Assembly (NCBI GenBank): GCA_934636435.1
Contig: CAKUAQ010000032.1
Location: 1-25,791 of the forward strand
Origin: an uncultured Eubacteriales bacterium
Lineage (GTDB): Bacteria; Bacillota; Clostridia; Oscillospirales; Acutalibacteraceae
Direction of reading: 5' to 3'
Length of the DNA stretch: 25,791 nt
Under the pieces are notes generated by a model. That model searched no databases and was not told the DNA's origin. It saw nothing but the letters and a program-made list of their open reading frames with translations. Every line of letters starts with the position of its first letter. Within the stretch, counting starts at the first letter, position 1. A program made the position numbers and the translations under genes. Shown piece by piece: positions 6,740 to 15,831 of the stretch.

Positions 6740-9643
6740 ATGAAACAGACATTCCGCAGCGTTTTTTCCATATTGTTGGCTCTGGGTATGGCTGTCCGGT
6801 GCATGACCGTCAGTTGTATGGCCGCCGGGGGAGAGTCGGAGTCCGCGGGAAAGTCCGTTGCGTCGGCCGGCGGAATCCGGGCATCGACCGATCCGGATCC
6901 GATGGAGATTCATTATTGGGATCTGTTGTCTGACTATGAGTCGGCGGGCTATGAGGACTATACCGGTGCGGCGGTGGAGCTGCCGATAGAGCAGGCGCAG
7001 TCGGACGGCGGTTCGCTGAAATTTGCCGACTATGCCGGTGTGCGGGCGATCCAATGGGATGCGGAGACCGCATCGCTGGAATGGCGGGTCACGGTGCCGG
7101 AAAGTGCGCTGTACTGCATCGAAACGGACTATTATGCCTATAACGATAAGTCGGCGGACATTCAGCGGGAGCTGCATATAGACGGGTCGCTTCTGTGTGT
7201 GGAGCAGAGCAATATTCACTTCACCCGTCTGTTTGCGGATGACGGCGCGGTACGGGTGGATGTCAACGGCAACGAGTCCGCCCCGAAAATGAAACAGGTG
7301 TATGCATGGCAGACGGTGCGTCTTTCCGACGCCAACGGGTATTATGCGGAGCCGATGAAGCTGTATCTGTCTCAGGGCACGCATACCGTTACGCTGAGGA
7401 CGAGGGGAAACCAGCCCGTCGCCATCGGCGGCATCCGCCTTGCGGCCCCCGGGACGCTGCGGGAGTATGCGCAGGTGGCGGCGGAATATGCAGAAAGCGG
7501 GTATTCCGATGGGGTCGGGGAGCCGATTCTCGTAGAGGGGGAGGATTCCGTGTCCCGCTCCGCCGCTTCTCTGCGGCTGGACAGCTCGGACGATCTAAGC
7601 TGCACCCCCTCCGATCTGCGCCATGACAAGATCAATGTGGCCGGCGGCAGCGCGTGGAAAAGCGGTCGGCAGACCATCTCCTGGGAATTCGAGGTGCCAG
7701 CCGATGGATTGTACACCGTCGGCGGCAATCTGTACAGCTATTATCATTACGGATTGCCCAGCTACCGGACGATCCGCATTGACGGGCAGGTGCCCTTTGC
7801 CGAGTTGGCCGCCTACCGCTTTCAGCCGGATACCAAATGGCGCACGGAATATCTGCGGGATGATGCGGGAGAGCCGTATCGGTTCTATTTCACCCAGGGC
7901 AGGCACACCCTGTCTATGGAGGTGGTTGCCGGGGATATGACCTCCGTCATCCGCCGCCTGGATGCGGATATGGAGGTTCTGTCGGAGCTGTATCTGGATA
8001 TTACGCTGATCACCACCAGCGACCCGGATGTGAACTATGATTATCAGCTGGAGGAACGAATCCCGTATCTCATGGACACCCTGCGGCAATTGCATGAGAA
8101 TTTGCAGACCTCCGCTCAGCAGATACAGGCGGTCTGCCGTAACGATAAGTCTCTGACATACAGCGAGATGCAGAATACGCTGGATGATTATGAGATCCTG
8201 ATGCGGGATGTCTTTGAGATTCCGGCGAATCTGGAGCAGTTCAACACGATGATCACCCAGTACGGGAACTGGATGACCCAGCTCCCGGCCGGTACACTGT
8301 CGGTGGATAAGCTGTTTGTCGTTCCGGCCGGTACGGAATATGCCGCCGAAACCGCCTCGTTTTTCCGTAAGGCGTGGGCGACCGTGGCGCGGTTTTTCAC
8401 CACCTTTACCAACGATTACAGTGCGGTGATCGGCTCCGGCGTATATGCCGAGGATCGGAAAACGATTGACGTCTGGTACGGCGGCACCCAGATCTGGGCC
8501 ACGGAAATTCAGGATATGATCGAGTCGGATTTTTCCGCGAAATACAACATACAGGTGCGTTTTCGGCTGACACCGGCGGCGCAGATGTCCACCGGCATCA
8601 ATGCCATGCTGCTGGCGATCCTGAGCAAGACCGCCCCGGATGCGGTTCTGGAAGCGGCCTCCATACAGGATTATATGATGCGTAGCCAGTGCTACGATCT
8701 GACAAAGTTTAACGATTTTGACGCGGTGGCCGCGCAGTATCCGGCGGTCTGCTTTACGCCGCTCACCTACCGGGGCGGCGTGTACGGTCTCCCTCTGACC
8801 ATGGATATCCCCCTGATGTTCTATCGCACCGATATATTTAAGAAATTGCAGCTGTCTCCGCCGGAAACCTGGGACGACATGATCAAAGCGGTGATCCCGC
8901 GGCTGTCGGAGAATTCCATGACCCTGTCCTCCAGCCCCGGATATGAGATCCTGCTGTTTCAGCACGGCGGCGAGCTGTACAATGAGGATATGACCGAGAG
9001 CCGAGTCGCCAGTCAGCTTTCCTGGCAGGCATTTAAGATGCATTGCGATTTCTATACCATGTACGGCGTGCCGAAAACGGCGAATTTCTTCAACCGTTTT
9101 CGTTCGGGGGAAACACCCATCGGTTTTGGCACCATCGCCAATTATATTCAGTTCGTCTATGCGGCGCCGGAGCTGGCCGGAAGATGGGATGTGGCCGTGG
9201 TGCCCGGACTTCGGCAGGAGGACGGCAGCGTGAACCATTCCGTCGGCGGGCTGACCGCCACCTCGGCCATGATCATGGCCGACGCGGCCAATCCGGAGGA
9301 GGCGTGGCAATTTCTGAAGTGGTATATGTCCACGGGGGTACAGCTGGAGTTTTCGGAGATCCGGGAGGCCAAGCTGGATATGTCTGCCCGGCTGCTGTCG
9401 GCCAATGTGGAGGCGTTTTCCGCGCTGGATTGGGACAGCGGACATCTGCAGGTGTTCCTGCAATCCATGCAGCAGGCGAAGGCGTATAATCCGGTTCTGG
9501 GAGATTACTACACCTCCCGGTATATCAGCTATGCCTTTAACAACGTGGTGATTTCCCGGAATATGTCCGAAAGAGAGGCGCTGGAATATGCGCAGGAGAG
9601 CATCAACACCGAGCTGGAGCGGAGGCGAAAGAGCAGATCATGA
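6740..9643 (+). CDS. ABC importer solute-binding protein with N-terminal beta-rich extension
   Basis: The ATG at 6740 (967 residues) starts a signal peptide (MKQTFRSVFSILLALGMAV...). The upstream in-frame extension is low-complexity non-coding sequence and is rejected. The ribosome site is weak (TTGGGG). Residues about 45-235 and 255-425 look like two related beta-sandwich, carbohydrate-binding-like domains; both contain a Y-x-L/F-Y-x-x-Q-G-x-H-T pattern. Residues about 440-545 are helical and linker-like. From about 573 the sequence is a family 1 extracellular solute-binding protein (IDVWYGG at the start; YGLPLTMDIPLMFYRTDIF; PETWDDM; NPEEAWQFLKWY). It should capture an oligosaccharide outside the membrane and pass it to the two permeases downstream. 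Its stop overlaps the next start (ATGA). Ordinary binding proteins are about 400-450 residues, so the 500-residue extension is unusual. Confidence 0.92.
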   Translation: MKQTFRSVFSILLALGMAVRCMTVSCMAAGGESESAGKSVASAGGIRASTDPDPMEIHYWDLLSDYESAGYEDYTGAAVELPIEQAQSDGGSLKFADYAGVRAIQWDAETASLEWRVTVPESALYCIETDYYAYNDKSADIQRELHIDGSLLCVEQSNIHFTRLFADDGAVRVDVNGNESAPKMKQVYAWQTVRLSDANGYYAEPMKLYLSQGTHTVTLRTRGNQPVAIGGIRLAAPGTLREYAQVAAEYAESGYSDGVGEPILVEGEDSVSRSAASLRLDSSDDLSCTPSDLRHDKINVAGGSAWKSGRQTISWEFEVPADGLYTVGGNLYSYYHYGLPSYRTIRIDGQVPFAELAAYRFQPDTKWRTEYLRDDAGEPYRFYFTQGRHTLSMEVVAGDMTSVIRRLDADMEVLSELYLDITLITTSDPDVNYDYQLEERIPYLMDTLRQLHENLQTSAQQIQAVCRNDKSLTYSEMQNTLDDYEILMRDVFEIPANLEQFNTMITQYGNWMTQLPAGTLSVDKLFVVPAGTEYAAETASFFRKAWATVARFFTTFTNDYSAVIGSGVYAEDRKTIDVWYGGTQIWATEIQDMIESDFSAKYNIQVRFRLTPAAQMSTGINAMLLAILSKTAPDAVLEAASIQDYMMRSQCYDLTKFNDFDAVAAQYPAVCFTPLTYRGGVYGLPLTMDIPLMFYRTDIFKKLQLSPPETWDDMIKAVIPRLSENSMTLSSSPGYEILLFQHGGELYNEDMTESRVASQLSWQAFKMHCDFYTMYGVPKTANFFNRFRSGETPIGFGTIANYIQFVYAAPELAGRWDVAVVPGLRQEDGSVNHSVGGLTATSAMIMADAANPEEAWQFLKWYMSTGVQLEFSEIREAKLDMSARLLSANVEAFSALDWDSGHLQVFLQSMQQAKAYNPVLGDYYTSRYISYAFNNVVISRNMSEREALEYAQESINTELERRRKSRS

Positions 9644-10557
9644 ATAAACAAACCTCGCCGTTGGTCAAAAAGCGGCGGCTTTGCTCAAGAGATGTGTTGG
9701 GCTGGCTGTTTATGGCGCCCTTTCTCATTCCGCTGGTGGTGTTTGGGGTCATTCCCGTGCTCTATTCTCTGTGCATGAGCCTGTTCTCCTACAATCTGTA
9801 TGAGCCGGCCGTGTTTGTGGGGCTGGATAATTTCCGCTCGCTGCTGCTGGAGGATGATGAGTTCGGGAAAGCGGTCAAGAATACCCTCATATACGCTTTT
9901 ACCGTGACCCCTATTGTGTTTTTTCTGAATTTTATTCTGGCGTGGGTCATCAATTCCTTTCAAAAGGGTCTGCGCAATCTGCTGGTTGTGCTCTTTTATA
10001 TTCCGCAAATGACGACGGGAACTGCCATGACGGTGATATGGCTCTATGTGTTTTCCGGGGATCGGTACGGTGTGCTCAATTATCTTCTGACCAGCCTCGG
10101 CTGGATATCCGCGCCCATTCAGTGGACGACCGATACCGGCATTCTTTTCGGAGTGGTGGTCTTCATTGGGATCATGATGGGCTCCGGTATGTCGTTCCTC
10201 ACCTTTGTGGCGGCGTTTCAGGCGCTGCCGGCAGATATGTATGAGGCGGGCAGGATCGACGGGGTCCGGAGCAACTTTCAGGAGCTGATCTACCTGACCA
10301 TGCCCCAGATGAAGCCCCAGCTTCTTTTCAGCGCCATCACCTCCTCGGTGGCGGCCTTTGCCATCGCCGATATTCCCGCTCAGGTGGCCGGGTTTCCAAG
10401 CCCCGATTATGCGGCGCACACCATTGCGCTGCATATGCGGGATTACGGCTTCACACGCTTCGAGATCGGCTATGCGTCGGCCATATCCGTGATTCTGTTT
10501 GCCTTGACCTTCGCGACCGGATTTGTGCTGCGCAAGGTGCTGGCCACGAAAGACTGA
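9640..10557 (+). CDS. Sugar ABC transporter permease (MalF/UgpA type)
   Basis: This 305-residue membrane protein has about six hydrophobic helices. Its EAA loop, which contacts the ATPase, is visible as EAGRIDG at residues 202-208 with the usual following ...I-x-L-T-M-P. The start overlaps the stop of the binding-protein gene by four bases, which suggests translational coupling. It is one half of the importer pore, and its partner is the next gene. The substrate cannot be read from sequence but is presumably a sugar, as for other members of this family. Confidence 0.95.
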   Translation: MNKQTSPLVKKRRLCSRDVLGWLFMAPFLIPLVVFGVIPVLYSLCMSLFSYNLYEPAVFVGLDNFRSLLLEDDEFGKAVKNTLIYAFTVTPIVFFLNFILAWVINSFQKGLRNLLVVLFYIPQMTTGTAMTVIWLYVFSGDRYGVLNYLLTSLGWISAPIQWTTDTGILFGVVVFIGIMMGSGMSFLTFVAAFQALPADMYEAGRIDGVRSNFQELIYLTMPQMKPQLLFSAITSSVAAFAIADIPAQVAGFPSPDYAAHTIALHMRDYGFTRFEIGYASAISVILFALTFATGFVLRKVLATKD

Positions 10558-10593
10558 CCGACCGTATTTGGAGGAAGAACAGGTGATCGTGAT

Positions 10594-11475
10594 ATGAGTG
10601 TTGTGCAGGGAAACGTATGGCGTATCGGGAACAAGAGGATAAAGAGAGTCGCTTTTTCGCGGGTATTTTCCTGCATTCTTTTATTGGCGTATCTGTTTCT
10701 GCTGCTGTTGCCGATCATCTATGTGATACTCAATGCCTTCAAGCCTCTGGACGAGATGTTTGTATACCCGCCCCGGTGGCTGCCCCGGCGTTTTACGCTG
10801 ACTAATTTCAGCCAGATGTCGGAGCTGCTCTCGGAGACGGTGATCCCGCTTTCCCGGTATATTTACAACAGCGTTCTCTATTGTTTGCTGATGGTGGGGA
10901 TCGTGGTCACGACCTCCTTTATGGCGGCGTTTTCCATGTCCAAGACCCGCCCGAAGGGCGCGGAGAAAATGACGGGCGTGCTGATCTTCGCCCTGTCTCT
11001 GAGCGGCCCTGCCGCCGGGGTGGCGAATTTCGTCATCATTGAGAAACTGGGGCTGCTGGATACATACTGGGCGTTGGTTTTGCCGGCCATGGGCTCGGCC
11101 ACCTATGTGTTCCTCATGCGACAGTTTCTGGTGAGTATGCCGGATTCTTATGTGGAGGCGGCGCGTCTGGACGGCGCCAACGAATGGCAGATTATGTGGA
11201 AGATCGGTTTCCCCTACGCCAAGCCCGCCTGGGCTACCATCGTCGTGTATCAGTTTATGGCGGCCTGGTCCGATTCCACCGGCCCGGCCATCTACATTGC
11301 GGATGCCAGCAAGCAGACCCTGCCTGTCGCCATCTCCACCATCGGCGGTTCGCTGACGACTCAGGGGGCATCGGCGGCATTGACGCTGCTCATGCTGATC
11401 CCCTCGACGGTGGTATTTGTATTGATGCAGGCGAAGATCGTCACCACCATGTCCTTTGCGGGACTCAAGGATTAG
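10594..11475 (+). CDS. Sugar ABC transporter permease (MalG/UgpE type)
   Basis: This 293-residue protein has about six membrane helices and a canonical EAA loop (EAARLDGANEWQIMWKIGFP, from residue 188). An N-terminal P-L-D-E-M-F segment follows the first helix, as usual in this family. AGGTGAT at 10581-10587 sits six bases before the ATG, and a further GGAGG lies upstream. It forms the importer pore with the preceding permease. No ATP-binding subunit follows. Confidence 0.95.
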   Translation: MSVVQGNVWRIGNKRIKRVAFSRVFSCILLLAYLFLLLLPIIYVILNAFKPLDEMFVYPPRWLPRRFTLTNFSQMSELLSETVIPLSRYIYNSVLYCLLMVGIVVTTSFMAAFSMSKTRPKGAEKMTGVLIFALSLSGPAAGVANFVIIEKLGLLDTYWALVLPAMGSATYVFLMRQFLVSMPDSYVEAARLDGANEWQIMWKIGFPYAKPAWATIVVYQFMAAWSDSTGPAIYIADASKQTLPVAISTIGGSLTTQGASAALTLLMLIPSTVVFVLMQAKIVTTMSFAGLKD

Positions 11476-11484
11476 GAGGAGCCG

Positions 11485-12915
11485 ATGGATAAACGAATCA
11501 GGCGGAGCATTTCTTTGGCGGTCTGCTTGCCGCTGCTGGCGGTCTCCCTGTCCTTTTCGGCATCTGCGGCCATCGGACAGACCGACTATGTAGTGGATGC
11601 CAAGGGGAAGGTGCCTCTGCCCAAGTGCTATGTGCCCGAAAAGCGCATCGAGCGGGTGTATGAAGGCTCGTATCTGAATACACCGCAGAATATGTATGTG
11701 GATGCCGACGACCGTCTGTATGTGGCGGATGCAGGCAACAACCGGATCGTTGTATTTGATTCCGAGATGCAGTTCCTCCGGGAGTATACGGCGGAGAATA
11801 CGCTGAAGAACCCCTCGGGTGTTTTTTACGATACGGAAACGGCGGAGCTGTATATCGCCGACACGGACAATGAGCGGATCGCGGTCGTGGATGCCGGCGA
11901 CCGGATTCTGCGCGAGTATCGCCGTCCCGAATCGGAACTTTTGGATGAAAATATGACCTTCACCCCCTCGAATGTGTCTCTGGGCGTGCAGGGCTATATG
12001 TATGTGCTGAAGGGGCAGAGCTTTATGCAGCTCAATCAGGACGGAGAGTTCAAGGGCTTTGTGGGGTCGACCAAGGTGCCGGCGAGTCTTCTGACGGTGC
12101 TCATCCGGCGCTTTGCTTCGGAGAAGCAGAAAAAGCTGCTGGTCACGGAGCAGCCGAATCCGTATGTCAACTTTACCATGGATCGCAGCGGGGTCATCTA
12201 TGCCGTGGTGGGCAGCGAGACATCACAGATCCGGAAGGTCAATATGGCGGGCGACAACCTGTTCCCGGAGAAATTTTATGGCGAGATGGTCTATCAGGGC
12301 GGCTGGAAGCTCACCACTCCCAGCTTTCGCAGCATCGCCGTGTCGGATGACGGCATCATCAGCGTGCTGGAGGAAAAATGCAAGCGCATTTACCAGTTTT
12401 CGCAGGAGGGGACGCTACTGAACGTGTTTGGCGGCGAAGGGGAGGTGGCAGGCTTCTTTCAGGGGCCGGTCGCCCTGGCCTGCGACAGCAAGGGCTCCAT
12501 CTATGTGTCCGATACCGTGACCAACACCGTGCAGCGCTTCAAGAGAACGGCGTTTGTAGCGGCTGTGTATGAGGCGCAGGCGGCCTATGATCAGGGTCTG
12601 TATGAGGAGGCCTATACCCTCTATGCACGCGCCAAGCTGACGGATCCCAATTATTCGGTGCTGAATAACGGCATGGCGGACTGTCTGTACAAGCTGGGGC
12701 GGATCGACGAGGCCGCAGAGGCCTATCGGCTCGCCGATAACCGGGAGGCCTACGGCCGGGTGCAGAAGCTGCGGCAGAAGCAGTTTACCAAACGGTATTT
12801 CGGATGGATCGTCTTAGCGGTGACGCTTGTGGGAACGGCCGCCGTCTGGACTGTGTACAGAGCGCGGAAGTATGCGGACGCCCTGGTGCGGCGCTTCTAC
12901 CATTTGAACGATTGA
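11485..12915 (+). CDS. Secreted NHL-type propeller protein with TPR and C-terminal membrane helix
   Basis: The protein has 476 residues. AGGAGG at 11474-11479, overlapping the upstream stop codon, supports this start. A signal peptide (about 1-29, ending SASAA) is followed by NHL-like propeller blades: YVDADDRLYVADAGNNRIVV, LYIADTDNERIAVVD, and later DSKGSIYVSDTVTNTVQRF. Residues about 358-424 look like TPR helices (AVYEAQAAYDQGLYEEAYTLY; LGRIDEAAEAYRLA). A membrane helix (about 439-460) and a short basic tail end the protein. The propeller and TPR would face outside. It probably serves protein or glycan recognition next to the importer; no enzyme motif is visible. Genes of this shape occur beside DUF5696/Yip1 transporter clusters, a statement from general knowledge that was not searched. 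Confidence 0.88.
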   Translation: MDKRIRRSISLAVCLPLLAVSLSFSASAAIGQTDYVVDAKGKVPLPKCYVPEKRIERVYEGSYLNTPQNMYVDADDRLYVADAGNNRIVVFDSEMQFLREYTAENTLKNPSGVFYDTETAELYIADTDNERIAVVDAGDRILREYRRPESELLDENMTFTPSNVSLGVQGYMYVLKGQSFMQLNQDGEFKGFVGSTKVPASLLTVLIRRFASEKQKKLLVTEQPNPYVNFTMDRSGVIYAVVGSETSQIRKVNMAGDNLFPEKFYGEMVYQGGWKLTTPSFRSIAVSDDGIISVLEEKCKRIYQFSQEGTLLNVFGGEGEVAGFFQGPVALACDSKGSIYVSDTVTNTVQRFKRTAFVAAVYEAQAAYDQGLYEEAYTLYARAKLTDPNYSVLNNGMADCLYKLGRIDEAAEAYRLADNREAYGRVQKLRQKQFTKRYFGWIVLAVTLVGTAAVWTVYRARKYADALVRRFYHLND

Positions 12916-12935
12916 GGAAAGGGGAGGTGCCCGCT

Positions 12936-13556
12936 ATGCTGAATACACTGCAAATGGCCATACTGATGCTGTTTCATCCGTGCGATGCGCTGGATATCAT
13001 CAAGCGCACCCGGACGCAGTTCCGACTGTCCAGAGTGGTCATACTGCTGCTGTTGCTGGCTCTGGTGAATTACACCTATTATTACTATGTGAACTACTCT
13101 CTGGGAACCAAATCGGTGACGCAGGCCAATCTGCTGCTGGATCTGGCGCTGGCGGTGGTGCCTCTGCTGACGTGGGTGGTATCCTCCTATGCGGTGACGG
13201 CGATCATCGTGGGCGAGTGCTCTTTCACGGAGCTGTTGACCGCCTCCGCCTTTTCGCTGGTGCCTATCCTTGTGTGCAAGCCGCTGCTGGGGCTGGTGTC
13301 TAACGTCATGACCGTGTCCGATGGGGACCTGCTGCGGGGATTCACCTTTATGATATACGCCTGGTCGGCGGTGCTGTTGTTTCTGTCGCTGCAAAGGCTG
13401 AACGACTATTCCTTTGCCAAGACCCTTGCAGTGACGGTGGTTGCGCTGATCGCCATGCTGATCATCTGGGGCGTGGCGCTGCTGCTGTTTGCACTGATCG
13501 CGCAGGTCGTATATTTTGTCAAAGAACTGATCTGGGAACTGCGCTTGAAGCTTTAG
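12936..13556 (+). CDS. Yip1-type integral membrane protein
   Basis: The protein has 206 residues. The ATG at 12936 is chosen because GGGGAGGTG (12921-12929) sits just upstream; the longer frame that begins inside the preceding gene is rejected. After a short N-terminus (LMLFHPCDALDIIKRTR) there are about five hydrophobic helices, among them VVILLLLLALVNY and TVVALIAMLIIWGVALLLFA. The layout and the N-terminal P-x-x-A-x-x-x-I-K pattern fit the bacterial Yip1 domain family, whose function is unknown. Its place between the propeller protein and the DUF5696 protein suggests a membrane partner in the same surface complex. Confidence 0.8.
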   Translation: MLNTLQMAILMLFHPCDALDIIKRTRTQFRLSRVVILLLLLALVNYTYYYYVNYSLGTKSVTQANLLLDLALAVVPLLTWVVSSYAVTAIIVGECSFTELLTASAFSLVPILVCKPLLGLVSNVMTVSDGDLLRGFTFMIYAWSAVLLFLSLQRLNDYSFAKTLAVTVVALIAMLIIWGVALLLFALIAQVVYFVKELIWELRLKL

Positions 13557-13569
13557 GGAGGTATAGCGG

Positions 13570-15831
13570 ATGAAAAAACGAAACCGTGTATCGGTTTTCA
13601 AAACGATCCTGCTGTGGATGCTGCCGCTGTGCATCTCGTTCAACGCGGCGGCCGCCGTCTCCGGCACGCAGTCGGACGGCGGAGAGGACATGGATTGGGA
13701 GGATATGGACTGGGAGGACATGGATTCGGAGCCGTCCGGAGAGGGCGTAGCCATCTCCTCCGAGGTCACGCTGCATCTGGTCAGCGAAAATGAGCGGTTT
13801 GCTTTCTGGTACGACACCACCGGAGCCGATATATATGTGCGGGATAAGCGCAGCGGCCATATGTGGTCGAATACGGTGAGCCGGGAGTACTATCCCCGCA
13901 CCGATGTATCCGAGGCGGTCCGGACGGTGCTTTTGCAGGCGACCGTTGCGGATGAAGAGGGTGCCGGCACGGTCATCCAGCTTTGCGATGCGGTGGGGGA
14001 TCAGAGCTCGATCCGCCTGACGCCGGATTATACTGCCGACGGCCTTTCGCTGGGGGTGGAGCTGGTCAAGTTCTCAGTCTCCTTTACGGTGCGGTTCACA
14101 TTGAACGAAAACGGACTGGCCGCGTCGATCCCCGCGGGATCCGTTCGGCAGGGGGAGGGCAATCGCATTGTCAGTATCACCCTGCTGCCGTTTTTCGGCG
14201 GGGCAAGAACGGATCGGGACGGATATCTGCTCATCCCGGACGGCTCGGGCGCTCTGGTACGGTTTGATAACAGCGAAACAAAGGAGGAGAGGGTATACAG
14301 CTATTCCCTGTACGGGCAGAGCGAGCAGGATATTCAGGCACTGGTGGGCCGCGATGAACAGGATATCAAAAACTGTATGCTGCCGGTTTTCGGCATCAGA
14401 AACGATACAAACGGATTTCTGGCCGCCGTGACCGACGGTGCGGAGAGCACCTATCTGAATGTGGTGCCCTATGGCTATCAGTGTCCCAAGATGGCGCGGT
14501 GCTATTTCACCTTCATGTACCACTATACCGAAAAGCTGACCATCAACAGCAAGACCATCGAGCAGATCATGCCCCGGCAGGAGCTGAGCGACCGGGCGGT
14601 ACAGTATTTCCTGCTGGATACGGACAGCACCTATTCCGATATGGCGGCGGTATACCGTGCCCATTTGGAGGAGCGGGGGATCCTGCGGAACAGAGCTTCC
14701 GTCCATCCCGGCGAGGTCAGTCTGGATGTGCTCATGGGGGTGAAGAAGAAGGGAATGTTCTTTGTGACCCTCGTGAATATGACGGATTGCGCCGGTGTGC
14801 GGAATATTGTTTCCGATCTGCGGGGCAATGGGGTAGACTCATTGGAGCTGTCGCTCCAGGGGTGGAACGACGGCGGCATCACCGATTATCCTACCCCCCA
14901 GAAGGTCGCCGGGAAGCTGGGCGGCAAAAAGGAATGGCAGACCCTCCTGCGGGAACTGGGGGAGCAGGGGGTGCGCACCTATGGCTATAACGATTTTTTC
15001 ACAGCCTATCCGGATAGCAAAAACGTCAATCTCCGCAAGGAGGTCATCCGGGATTATGTGGGCAATATCCACATGAATCTTACCGGAACGACGATCCTCG
15101 TGAACCCCCGGGCGGCGCTGGACAGGTATCTGACGGCGGCGCTGAAAAGCGGCCTGTATCCGACCTCCGGTCTGAGCCTGGCCAGAGCCGGTCAATGGCT
15201 GTGGAATTCCTTTCAGAGCGGGGCGGAAAGCACCCGCGCACAGACCGTAGCCGCCATTGAGGAGTCGTTCGGAAAGGTCCGGGAGGCGGGTGTTCCGTTG
15301 CAGCTGTATGGCGGCAATCAGTATGTGCTGCCCTATGCCGATTCTCTGCGGGAGATCCCCGATACGAATTCCGGCTACTACTATGAGAGCGTATCCGTAC
15401 CCTTCTTCCAGCTGGTGGTCAACGGATATTACCGATATACGTCGGTGGCAGGAAATATGTCCTATGACCAGGGCTATCAGAAGCTGAAATGGATCGAATA
15501 CGGCTGCCTGCCTTATTACATCGTGACGGAGAAAAGTTCGCTGGAGCTGATCGACACCGAATATAATCGGCTGTTTTCCTCCGAATACTCCATGTGGGGA
15601 CAGACCATTGCCGCAGTCAGCCGGGAGTTTTCCGACCGGCTGGGGGTGATCGACGGCGCAATCATGATCCGCCATACGATCCTGTCGGATACGCTGTCCC
15701 GTCTGGAATACGATAACGGCGCTGTGATCTGTATCAACTATGCCGATGAGGCGGTGCAGGTGGACGGTCGGCAGATCGAGCCGATGGATTATGGTGTTTG
15801 GTCGCGCACGGAAGGCGGGATGACGAAATGA
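13570..15831 (+). CDS. Large secreted DUF5696-type protein, possible glycosidase fold
   Basis: The protein has 753 residues. GGGAGG at 13556-13561 supports the ATG. A signal peptide (about 1-29) precedes an acidic stretch with a three-fold MDWED-type repeat. A beta-sandwich-like N-terminal part follows (VSENERFAFWYDTTGADIYV). From about residue 400 there is an alternating pattern compatible with a (beta/alpha)8 barrel (DLRGNGVDSLELSLQGWNDG; LGEQGVRTYGYNDFF; GVPLQLYGGNQYVLPYAD), then a C-terminal beta part. I recognise the overall sequence as the DUF5696 family, which accompanies sugar importers in Firmicutes. A glycoside hydrolase role is my inference; catalytic residues are not identified. 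The stop overlaps the next start (ATGA). Confidence 0.82.
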   Translation: MKKRNRVSVFKTILLWMLPLCISFNAAAAVSGTQSDGGEDMDWEDMDWEDMDSEPSGEGVAISSEVTLHLVSENERFAFWYDTTGADIYVRDKRSGHMWSNTVSREYYPRTDVSEAVRTVLLQATVADEEGAGTVIQLCDAVGDQSSIRLTPDYTADGLSLGVELVKFSVSFTVRFTLNENGLAASIPAGSVRQGEGNRIVSITLLPFFGGARTDRDGYLLIPDGSGALVRFDNSETKEERVYSYSLYGQSEQDIQALVGRDEQDIKNCMLPVFGIRNDTNGFLAAVTDGAESTYLNVVPYGYQCPKMARCYFTFMYHYTEKLTINSKTIEQIMPRQELSDRAVQYFLLDTDSTYSDMAAVYRAHLEERGILRNRASVHPGEVSLDVLMGVKKKGMFFVTLVNMTDCAGVRNIVSDLRGNGVDSLELSLQGWNDGGITDYPTPQKVAGKLGGKKEWQTLLRELGEQGVRTYGYNDFFTAYPDSKNVNLRKEVIRDYVGNIHMNLTGTTILVNPRAALDRYLTAALKSGLYPTSGLSLARAGQWLWNSFQSGAESTRAQTVAAIEESFGKVREAGVPLQLYGGNQYVLPYADSLREIPDTNSGYYYESVSVPFFQLVVNGYYRYTSVAGNMSYDQGYQKLKWIEYGCLPYYIVTEKSSLELIDTEYNRLFSSEYSMWGQTIAAVSREFSDRLGVIDGAIMIRHTILSDTLSRLEYDNGAVICINYADEAVQVDGRQIEPMDYGVWSRTEGGMTK
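13687..13731 (+). repeat. Three 15-base in-frame tandem repeats
   Basis: The unit is GAC-ATG-GAT-TGG-GAG with small changes, giving DMDWE, DMDWE, DMDSE just after the signal peptide of the DUF5696-type protein. Such short in-frame arrays can change copy number without breaking the gene. Confidence 0.9.

Noticed and set aside
4580..7384. Long minus-strand open frame of 934 codons
   Set aside because: It lies antisense to the repeat protein and the start of the binding-protein gene, is rich in Arg/His/Pro/Gly, crosses an intergenic gap and has no recognisable domain. It is a shadow of the + strand codon bias.
12804..12935. Upstream start for the Yip1-type gene inside the propeller gene
   Set aside because: The ATG at 12936 has a strong ribosome site directly before it, and the extension is only an out-of-frame reading of the preceding gene.
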